A stretch of 32,016 nucleotides of DNA from Crocinitomicaceae bacterium (GTDB lineage Bacteria > Bacteroidota > Bacteroidia > Flavobacteriales_D > Crocinitomicaceae), in NCBI GenBank assembly GCA_017984635.1, contig JAGNZC010000023.1, positions 9,124 through 41,139 on the forward strand, given 5' to 3'. The number at the start of each line of letters is the position of its first letter. Position 1 is the first letter of the stretch. Position numbers and translations under genes: made by a program. The notes under the pieces were generated by a model that was given only the letters and a program-made list of their open reading frames with translations, made no database searches and was not told the origin of the DNA. Shown one piece after another: positions 16,201-22,860 of the stretch.

Positions 16201-18375
16201 AATTACAACTTAAACAACCAAACAGGTTCATTACAAGTAACAACTACCTTAAGTATAGGATCAAATACATTTGTGATCACAGCTATTAATCCATGTGGAA
16301 CTGATGTTGAAACATTTACGGTAAATTACAATCCATGCATTGCGCCTCAAATTACTTTGGTAAATCCAACCAACGCAACGACAACAGCTACTAACCAAAC
16401 GTTCAATTTAGCAGCTTTGGTGCAAAATTCGTCTAATATAACATTGACTAAAAACGGAAATGCAATTAATTACAATTTAAACAACCAAACAGGTTCATTA
16501 CAAGCAACAACTACCTTAAGTATAGGATCAAATACATTTGTGATCACAGCTATTAATCCATGTGGAACTGATGTTGAAACATTTACGGTAAATTACAATC
16601 CGTGCATTGCGCCTCAAATTACTTTGGTAAATCCTACAAACGCAACGACAACCGCTACTAACCAAACGTTCAATTTAGCAGCTTTGGTGCAAAATTCGTC
16701 TAATATAACATTGACTAAAAACAGTAATGCAATTAATTATAATTTAAACAACCAAACAGGTTCATTGCAAGCTGCAATAACATTGAGTCAAGGAATCAAT
16801 ACATTTGTTATCTCAGCTATTAATCCATGTGGAACTGATGTTGAAACATTTACGGTAAATTATAATCCGTGCATTGCTCCTCAAATTACTTTGGTAAATC
16901 CTACAAACGCAACGACAACAGCTACTAACCAAACGTTCAATTTAGCAGCTTTGGTGCAAAATTCGTCTAATATAACATTGACTAAAAACGGTAATGCAAT
17001 TAATTATAATTTAAACAACCAAACAGGTTCATTGCAAGCTACAACAACATTATCTCAAGGTGTAAATACATTTGTGATCACAGCAATCAGTAATTGTGGT
17101 TCGGATGTTAAGTCTTTTACTGTCAATTACACTCCTTGTGTTGAACCACAAATTACGATGATTAAGCCATCCACTGCAAACTCAATTGTTTCAAATAATC
17201 AATATACAATTGCAGCTTCTCTTCAAAATGCAACGAGTATCACATTGACACAAAATGGTGTAGCAATCAATTATAATTTTGATAACCAAACTGGTTCTTT
17301 TCAAGCTCCGTCAACACTGGTTCAAGGAGTAAATACCTTTATCCTAAGCATTAGTAATTCGTGTGGTACAGATGTTGAAACGTTTACATTGAACTTCACT
17401 TCGGCTCCATGTGTTGCCCCTCAATTAACAATGGTAAATCCAAATCAAACACCATTTAATGCAGACAATAGCACCTTTAATTTTTCCGCTATTGCTTCAT
17501 CTCTGTTAAATGCTTCCGTGACTTTGACACAAAATGGCAATGCTGTTACAAATTTGATGATTAATCAAACTACAGGTACAATTCAAAAAAATTGCAACTT
17601 AGTAAATGGTGTAAATGTTTTTGTTTTAACTGTAACAAATTCTTGTGGTAGAGATTCTAAAACTATTGAGATCAATCGCAATCCTTGTTTAAAACCCGTC
17701 ATTAATTTTACAACACCGAATGGTACAACAGTTTATAGTAATCAGTTTAATTTAAGTGCAACGATTCAAAATTTCACTCAAATACAATATAAAATACAAA
17801 CAAATACAACGCAAGAAGGCATCCTTTTCACACAAAATGGTCAAACAAGTTATGATTTCACGTATAACAGTGAAACAGGTGCTTTTTCAAGCAATGCAAC
17901 CCTTACGCCAGGTTTAAATACTTTTGTTATTACTGTTACCAACCCTTGTGGAACAACAACTGCAACATTTACAATAAATTATGTTATTTGTAATAAACCA
18001 ACAATAACTGCGGTTCAAGTATCTAAAAATTCAATTAATGTAAGTGATTCGATTTATAATTTTAAAGCTTATTTAACAGGTGCAAGCTCAAAACAAAATT
18101 GTCAATTGAAACTAAATAATCAAATTACCAATATTTTTGATTTTAACACGACAACTAATTTACTATCAGCAACATTTAAATTGAAAAAAGGATTGAATCA
18201 ATTGAATGTTAAAGTAACATCGAATTGTGGTGAAGAAATTCAAAACTTTTCAATCAATTACACACCATTAAAACCGGTTGTAACGCCTATTAGGCCTAAA
18301 CCTAGTTTACCAGAAACGAAACCTACAACACCTGAATCAAAACCACCTGGAAGAGGATCTGGAAGAAACAAATAA
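13288..18375 (+). CDS. Giant repeat protein: N-terminal outer-membrane barrel plus 15 Ig-like repeats
   Basis: The 1695-residue product starts at ATG 13288, where a clean signal peptide begins (1-18, ending FNFIA). An upstream TTG in the same frame gives no sensible leader. Residues about 19-266 alternate polar and hydrophobic strands rich in Gly and aromatics (for example FLGFNIGGAW, PYIFGGIGLTW, MPSLGFGLGY, SLYLNFRFR), typical of OmpA-like/OMP_b-brl barrels. An Asn/Ser/Thr linker follows (267-292). Fifteen repeats run from about 294 to 1660, each starting C-x-x-P and bearing a second Cys in a CG(T/D) motif near the end. Repeats 4-11 are exactly 89 residues and nearly identical. The tail (about 1661-1695) is Pro-rich and basic. 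No T9SS sorting domain is visible. It is probably surface-located and adhesive (inference); a periplasmic repeat arm cannot be excluded. Confidence 0.85.
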   Translation: MNKILLSLSLLLSFNFIAQKVDYDHTSKWFLGFNIGGAWQTTDVTNKTNLGYGITIGKSYNYDYGRILSFDLRARYLTGKWKGQDFDTTDLSNYTITNGVLGDYNNTYGYTINNFETTVHRLGLELVIHANSFKDRTNIDPYIFGGIGLTWHQTYGDLLDFKSSQSGGLYYYDPSITYTQTDLTTLMDGILDTPLDGSMKDKFRVGFMPSLGFGLGYQIGKYTTFGIEHKTTFTLIDDFDGYSKTSKYNDIYHYTSLYLNFRFRTNNNVASNTTNSNTNSSGKIDTYTTGSNACPKPTIRLVYPSAPSTSNVKTETYQLSTEITNIILSQDIVFMQNGIPIQNGQYNEQTRRYTATIVLVPGLNTFEVSAKNQCGDAKSNFVINYTPCLPPTVSFTNPLNANGTTENAQYTLTAMVSNMQNGQLTLKHNNFNLTNYAYNTNTGLVQATVSLSPGLNSFFIGGKNECGDVTQTSSVNYTFCAAPAITFIQPTVDGTTVNSALFNLNALIQNVNNGTIILKMNNKTISNPAFNKNTGTLTASLNLIAGINTISITSTNTCGTDTKTITINYKQCNAPQISLVNPTNAVTTTNNPAFNLTALVQNSTNITLTKNGSTINYDFNSQSGSLQATTTLSQGSNTFVITGINTCGTDVETFTVNYNPCIAPQVTLVNPTNAITTANNTAFNLAALVQNSTNITLTKNGSTINYNFNSQSGSLQATTTLSQGSNTFVVTAINQCGTDVETFTVNYNPCVLPQISLVNPMNSNSTVNNQTFNLAALVQNSSNITLTKNGSTINYNFNSQSGSLQATTTLSQGSNTFVVTAINQCGTDVETFTVNYNPCVLPQISLVNPMNSNSTVNNQTFNLAALVQNSSNITLTKNGSTINYNFSNQTESLQASTLLNQGANTFVITAINACGTDVETFTLNYNPCVTPQVTLVNPNDVNYSTNNQTINLTALVLNSTNTTLTKNGNAINYNLNNQTGSLQVTTTLSIGSNTFVITAINPCGTDVETFTVNYNPCIAPQITLVNPTNATTTATNQTFNLAALVQNSSNITLTKNGNAINYNLNNQTGSLQATTTLSIGSNTFVITAINPCGTDVETFTVNYNPCIAPQITLVNPTNATTTATNQTFNLAALVQNSSNITLTKNSNAINYNLNNQTGSLQAAITLSQGINTFVISAINPCGTDVETFTVNYNPCIAPQITLVNPTNATTTATNQTFNLAALVQNSSNITLTKNGNAINYNLNNQTGSLQATTTLSQGVNTFVITAISNCGSDVKSFTVNYTPCVEPQITMIKPSTANSIVSNNQYTIAASLQNATSITLTQNGVAINYNFDNQTGSFQAPSTLVQGVNTFILSISNSCGTDVETFTLNFTSAPCVAPQLTMVNPNQTPFNADNSTFNFSAIASSLLNASVTLTQNGNAVTNLMINQTTGTIQKNCNLVNGVNVFVLTVTNSCGRDSKTIEINRNPCLKPVINFTTPNGTTVYSNQFNLSATIQNFTQIQYKIQTNTTQEGILFTQNGQTSYDFTYNSETGAFSSNATLTPGLNTFVITVTNPCGTTTATFTINYVICNKPTITAVQVSKNSINVSDSIYNFKAYLTGASSKQNCQLKLNNQITNIFDFNTTTNLLSATFKLKKGLNQLNVKVTSNCGEEIQNFSINYTPLKPVVTPIRPKPSLPETKPTTPESKPPGRGSGRNK
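14167..18270 (+). repeat. Array of 15 tandem Ig-like protein repeats
   Basis: The units begin at a Cys codon. The three units before 15001 and those after 17137 are diverged and of varied length (about 89-101 residues). The eight between (first bases 15001, 15268, 15535, 15802, 16069, 16336, 16603, 16870) have a strict 267-bp period. Each repeat carries the pattern C-x-x-P, then NxxTLTxNG or similar, then LxxGxNTF, then CG(T/S)D, then NY(N/T)P. The gradient from near-identical centre to diverged edges is the usual outcome of unequal recombination. Confidence 0.92.
15379..15932 (+). repeat. Exact 287-bp tandem duplication within the repeat array
   Basis: Bases 15379-15665 recur without a mismatch at 15646-15932, offset by one 267-bp unit. 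The flanking differences are a/g at 15378 versus 15645 and t/c at 15666 versus 15933. Perfect identity over more than one repeat unit shows a very recent duplication or gene conversion. Confidence 0.88.
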
Positions 18376-18392
18376 TGAATTAATGAACGTTT

Positions 18393-18418
18393 CTTTACAA
18401 CATTGCAATATTGTAAAG
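18393..18418. repeat. 26-bp imperfect palindrome after the repeat-protein gene
   Basis: CTTTACAA (18393-18400) and TTGTAAAG (18411-18418) are perfect inverted copies; the centre contains the smaller palindrome ATTGCAAT with one mismatched pair between. It lies 18 bp after the stop at 18375. It could be a hairpin that ends or protects the mRNA, though no U tract follows. Confidence 0.4.
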
Positions 18419-18481
18419 ATTCCAATTATATCAATGGTTTCAGATTGAAAACCTTGAATAAATTACAAAATTCCTAAAAAC

Positions 18482-18510
18482 AAAAAGAGGCTGCCCATTT
18501 GTAGACAGCC
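18482..18510 (-). terminator. Rho-independent terminator of the 1275-residue T9SS protein gene
   Basis: Read on the minus strand, GGCTGTC (18510-18504) pairs with GGCAGCC (18495-18489, one G-U) around an 8-nt loop and is followed by TCTTTTTG. It sits 23 bp past the stop of the minus-strand gene at 18533. Confidence 0.75.
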
Positions 18511-18532
18511 CCATCTTTTCCACTATTGTAGA

Positions 18533-21500
18533 TTAGTTTTTAATAAAACGCACTGCATCGATTTGTTTTCCTGTGCTGTCTTTAAAATTAATAACATACA
18601 TGCCTGGTAATAAATTAATTACCTGAATAAATTCATCTTTGTTTGAACCTGAGCCAATTGACTTTCCATGAATCGTTGAAATATCAAACGTGAAATCACC
18701 GTCAAATTTAGTATTTACATGAATTTGATTGTCAGAGGGATTTGGATACACACTAAATAAAGAACCAACTGACTGATCTGAATTACCTTCGTTTATAAAA
18801 GTCATACGTGAATAATTTATTGGCATAAACGAATAAGTAATACTATCTTCACAACTTTCAAAAAGTGCAGTTATCTTATTGAAAACCATTCTGTTTTTAG
18901 TTGTTTCTAAAAGTGTTGCTAGTTCCGAATAATCGTTTGATTCAATTTGGGTCAGGGCACAGCTATTGTTTAACGCAATCTTTTTTAGAATTGTTGCTAA
19001 GCGCACAAAATCATTGTCTAATAATCCTAAATTTAAGATGCTGTCTAATTTATTGGTTTGATTTAAAGACAAGTAATAATCTACTGCAATTGCTTGTAAA
19101 TCTTCATCGTTACTCAAATTTTGAGTCAAAAATTGACCCACTTTTGAAGCAACTAATTGTGTGGTATCCAATTGCAGTTCCTGCAATATAAGATCTCTTT
19201 CTAAATCAGATTTACGTTTTGCCTCGTAATAAGCATCTTTCAATGGTTGATCTGTTGGTGAATTTGCAAGCTGACTTTTTAATACATGCAATTGCGCTAA
19301 ATTGGTTGACCAACTATTCACTTGATTAAATTGATTAACCGAATTTATCACTGGACAATTATTTGAAGTTGATGTAACTATAACAGGTTGTCCGTTAAAT
19401 GTTTGTAAAATTGGCAAAACACCATGAACAGATCCGTCTAACGTATAGGAATCTGGCGTGTGAGTAAGTAGTTGATTATAAACATACAATAATTTGTGGT
19501 GCGAATTACTCATTACAATATCGTGTTCAATTGTCGCGCTTTCATTAATAGCCGAAAACGCATTGTTTGCCGCGTCTTTTTGTTTTGACAAGAGTGTAGC
19601 AGCTGGTGAAGGCGGGCTATAATTTGTTCCTTGGTGGTGATCAATTCGTCCGTTAACGATTGAAAGATCGTGGTTTAATGTACCTCTAAATGTGTTGCAT
19701 TTCCACTGCAAACCAAGCGTGTTAGAATTTGTTGAGGTCGATAAAGAACTGTTTATCCCTTCAGACTGACCGCCAATTCTTAATGATTCAAAATAATTTC
19801 TGTAAATCAAGTTGCTTTTTTCTCCCGAATTATTCACAACAATACCATACGTTTGAGAAGCCGCCAATGATATTGGATCTGCCACATTTGTTATAAATTG
19901 ATTCCCTTCTACTGCATAGCCAGTTGAACCTTTCATAAATAAACCTGCTGTTTGTGTACTATTTGAAGTATTATTTGGCGAAATTTTAGGCACAATAAAC
20001 GTGTTGTTCACTACTTTGTGATTCAAGGTATTTAACGTATTAATTCCCAAAAGATTATTGGTGAAATTGGAACCATCTGCATAAAAACTAGCATTTAGAG
20101 ATGAAATACCACTTGTTGCGTTGATACCGATGTATAAATTATCAAAATTTGATGCATCTGTTGGAATACAGTTAATACCTCCAATAACACATCTTTTTAA
20201 CACAAAAAACGTACTATTCTTTGCGTTAATGCCAATTCCTCTTTTGTTATATGCATAAAGACCTGGAGTTGAATTGATAAAATCACACCCTAGAATATTG
20301 ATTCCTTTAACGGCAAGTAAATCGATGTGATTTTTCAAAGGTAGACTTGGGATATTCAACATGCCATTTGTTTCAAATTTTGTATTTGAAATAAGTGACG
20401 AATTGTTTGAATTTGATGGGGCATTGTATGGATAAAACTCCACATCACGCTGGTTGTTTTTGAAAAAAGAATTTTCAATACGAAGAATACCTCCTGTTTG
20501 GTTTGGTGTAACCTGATAAGTCTTATTTCCATTTGGAAGCGTAATAATTGTATAGCTATTTGCTGCAACACCAATATACGCATGCTCGATAAGTGAATTG
20601 TTGATCATTCTGAAACGCCCTTGCTTGGAATTCAAATAACTTCCTTGATTCAATGCACTGTTGCCCCGAACTTCTAAACCGCGCCACATTACATTGCTGC
20701 CGCATTGAGCATCTGCACTCAATTTTGAGTTGTCTAAAATTAAATAACCACCCATTGCAGCATTGTTACTATTTTCTACAATAACACGTGCATTTTCACC
20801 AAAGAAAATATTCATATTTTTAATGGTCAATGTTTTACCTGCGGGAATGGTAATGTTCTTCGTGATGTACAAAGTGTTGTTTGCAGTTAAATTACTGGCA
20901 TTTCCAGGCTCCCATACTAAATTGGTTTGATTAACCGTAAAGTTATCTGTGCTGAAAGCTAAATTGCCGTATTGGCTGTAATTTTCATCATCCAATTGGT
21001 CTTGCAATAAACGAACACCTTCAGCTAAATTATTTGAAATACCCCAAACCCAAGACAAAGAATAATTGCTTAAACTTTTAAATTGGTTTATAAAATCTGC
21101 TGGAAAAGAGGGATTGTTGCTATTTGCAATGCGCGATAGTCGATTGTTTGCTGGAATAAGTATGCCGCCTTGGTTATCCAATTCGATTTGACTGTGGGCA
21201 TAATCTGGATTTGAACTAACCACTACACGTGTTGTAAATGGATTTGCTGCTGTTAAGTCAAACATGTCAACGGTGCTATTTATTGAAAACAAAGGCATTT
21301 GTCGATGTGATAAATAGAGTTTATTTCCATTGGGAGAAAATTCAGCGCCCTTGATGTTGTAATCGTGATTTTCAAAATTTCCAGCTAAATTAGTTTGATA
21401 AAGTACTTTTTTTAAACTTCCTGACATATAAGCACCAGTTAAACCATCACAGTCTACTATAAAATATCCTTCTCCAACAAACGTTGAATTAGCTGTATTA

Positions 21501-22360
21501 TAGTCTTTTACTGGAAGCGCAAGCCTTAAATTTCCATTTGGCAAAGTAATCATTTCCATTTCATTAAAATACGAACGTCCAGTTCTTAATGCACCAAAAC
21601 TATGTTGAGATAGTGTCACTAAATCAATCATATAGTTATCATAACTTAAATTTCCGTTATCTATTTTAAATCTAAATACTCTTGAATCGTTTTGAACATA
21701 TATAAATCTTTTTCCAGATGTATTGCTTTTGGAAACAGCAAATAAGGTTACCTCTCCTTTTATTGGAGTGACATTACCATTAGGTGCATTTAAAAAATTT
21801 GGCCCTACTAAATTTGCAAATTTTAATGGAGAAATTACTCCATTTAACGTTTCTGAATACAAACCTGAGCCTGACAACAAATTATCGTTTGCGTCGTATT
21901 CCACTTTTATTTTATCATACACAGCTGTTGAACCAATATCATAATTTCCATCTAATTTATACGTTGAAAAAATGTAAAATTCATTGCCACATTGTTTAGC
22001 AGGTACAATCACAACTTCACCTGAAACACCTAGTGGTGCAGTTTCTGGTAAATAAGGAACATTTTGATCTAAATCTTGCCATGGCAAATCACCAATCAAT
22101 TCTCCCTTTCTATTATATACATGCTCATCAATCATGAAAAACAAAATCTTTGTGCCACTGCCATCCATTTGTATGTTCTGCGAACCAATGGGTTTCTCGC
22201 CATGATAACCAGAAATCGTGGCGGGAACTTGGGGGAGAGGGGATAAACCTGAATTTTTATAGTAATTTGGCGCTAAAATTTTAGCCGGATTTTGTGCGTA
22301 GACCCAAGCCATGTTGCACAAGATGCTTCCAATGAGGAAGCTTTTAAAAAAGTGTTTCAT
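18533..22360 (-). CDS. Large T9SS-secreted beta-helix protein with type A sorting domain
   Basis: This 1275-residue exported protein has a signal peptide (1-22, ending AWVYAQ). The first ~420 residues contain repeated beta-sheet motifs reminiscent of a propeller (MIDEHVYNRKGELIGDL, GAEFSPNGNKLYLSH). From about 500 to 900 a right-handed parallel beta-helix is suggested by repeats such as NNSLIEHAYIGV, GINILGCDFINS and SNFTNNLLGINT. A helical stretch (about 1030-1180) precedes the last ~75 residues, a Por-secretion-tail (VYPNPSDNQIHV ... GMYVINF ... FIKN), the type A T9SS signal. Cargo of this class is anchored on or released from the cell surface. No catalytic motif was recognised; beta-helix proteins often bind or cut polysaccharides. 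It is divergent from the XRE regulator gene. Confidence 0.85.
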   Translation of the reverse strand: MKHFFKSFLIGSILCNMAWVYAQNPAKILAPNYYKNSGLSPLPQVPATISGYHGEKPIGSQNIQMDGSGTKILFFMIDEHVYNRKGELIGDLPWQDLDQNVPYLPETAPLGVSGEVVIVPAKQCGNEFYIFSTYKLDGNYDIGSTAVYDKIKVEYDANDNLLSGSGLYSETLNGVISPLKFANLVGPNFLNAPNGNVTPIKGEVTLFAVSKSNTSGKRFIYVQNDSRVFRFKIDNGNLSYDNYMIDLVTLSQHSFGALRTGRSYFNEMEMITLPNGNLRLALPVKDYNTANSTFVGEGYFIVDCDGLTGAYMSGSLKKVLYQTNLAGNFENHDYNIKGAEFSPNGNKLYLSHRQMPLFSINSTVDMFDLTAANPFTTRVVVSSNPDYAHSQIELDNQGGILIPANNRLSRIANSNNPSFPADFINQFKSLSNYSLSWVWGISNNLAEGVRLLQDQLDDENYSQYGNLAFSTDNFTVNQTNLVWEPGNASNLTANNTLYITKNITIPAGKTLTIKNMNIFFGENARVIVENSNNAAMGGYLILDNSKLSADAQCGSNVMWRGLEVRGNSALNQGSYLNSKQGRFRMINNSLIEHAYIGVAANSYTIITLPNGNKTYQVTPNQTGGILRIENSFFKNNQRDVEFYPYNAPSNSNNSSLISNTKFETNGMLNIPSLPLKNHIDLLAVKGINILGCDFINSTPGLYAYNKRGIGINAKNSTFFVLKRCVIGGINCIPTDASNFDNLYIGINATSGISSLNASFYADGSNFTNNLLGINTLNTLNHKVVNNTFIVPKISPNNTSNSTQTAGLFMKGSTGYAVEGNQFITNVADPISLAASQTYGIVVNNSGEKSNLIYRNYFESLRIGGQSEGINSSLSTSTNSNTLGLQWKCNTFRGTLNHDLSIVNGRIDHHQGTNYSPPSPAATLLSKQKDAANNAFSAINESATIEHDIVMSNSHHKLLYVYNQLLTHTPDSYTLDGSVHGVLPILQTFNGQPVIVTSTSNNCPVINSVNQFNQVNSWSTNLAQLHVLKSQLANSPTDQPLKDAYYEAKRKSDLERDLILQELQLDTTQLVASKVGQFLTQNLSNDEDLQAIAVDYYLSLNQTNKLDSILNLGLLDNDFVRLATILKKIALNNSCALTQIESNDYSELATLLETTKNRMVFNKITALFESCEDSITYSFMPINYSRMTFINEGNSDQSVGSLFSVYPNPSDNQIHVNTKFDGDFTFDISTIHGKSIGSGSNKDEFIQVINLLPGMYVINFKDSTGKQIDAVRFIKN

Positions 22361-22428
22361 ACTAATAGATTTTTATATTAAGATTAAATAATATTAAACT
22401 TAATTTTTTTGATATTTCAATTTTTTAA

Positions 22429-22457
22429 GTTCTAAATAAGTACATTTACGTTCTAAA
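22429..22457. promoter_or_regulatory. Direct repeat GTTCTAAA, possible operator
   Basis: GTTCTAAA occurs at 22429-22436 and 22450-22457, 21 bp apart (two helical turns), just before the XRE regulator ATG and in the divergent region with the large T9SS gene. It is a plausible autoregulatory site, but no experimental or family evidence links it to the regulator. Confidence 0.3.
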
Positions 22458-22465
22458 CTAGAATT

Positions 22466-22825
22466 ATGAAACAACATTTAGGACATAAAGTGCGTCAAAT
22501 ACGCGAATTAAAAGGCTATTCACAAGATTTCATTGCCTCAAAAATGGGAGTCTCACAACGTGCATACAGTAAAATAGAAACCAATGAAACACGTTTGGAT
22601 TGGGACAAAATTTCAAAAATTGCCGAAATCTTTGAAATTGACCCCCATGAAATCACTTCTTTTGACGATAGTTTAATCTTCAATAACTGCACCCAATCAG
22701 GTAAATTTGAGCGTTTTAACAACTACATACCCGAAAAACTAATCGAACAATACGAAAACAGAATCAAGCACCTAGAAGATGAGATTATTTTTTTACGAAC
22801 TTTTATAAAAAAAGAAGTAATTTGA
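22466..22825 (+). CDS. XRE-family transcriptional regulator with C-terminal coiled coil
   Basis: A 119-residue DNA-binding protein. Residues about 6-62 form a Cro/C1-type helix-turn-helix (VRQIRELKGYSQDFIASKMG, then VSQRAYSKIE in the recognition helix, then KIAEIFEIDPHEI). The C-terminus (about 90-119, ENRIKHLEDEIIFLRTFI) has heptad character and is likely a dimerising coiled coil. Small regulators of this form are common beside Bacteroidota surface-protein genes. It sits 35 bp before a T9SS surface protein on the same strand and divergent from another one. It may control either or both (inference). The direct repeat upstream is a candidate site. Confidence 0.88.
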   Translation: MKQHLGHKVRQIRELKGYSQDFIASKMGVSQRAYSKIETNETRLDWDKISKIAEIFEIDPHEITSFDDSLIFNNCTQSGKFERFNNYIPEKLIEQYENRIKHLEDEIIFLRTFIKKEVI

Positions 22826-22860
22826 TATGAAGTTCTTAATTTTAGTGTAATTTAGTGCTT

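Noticed and set aside
15001..17136. Regular 267-bp repeats considered as a CRISPR-like or mobile repeat array
   Set aside because: The repeats are in frame, have no unique spacers and encode 89-residue protein units; they are coding tandem repeats.
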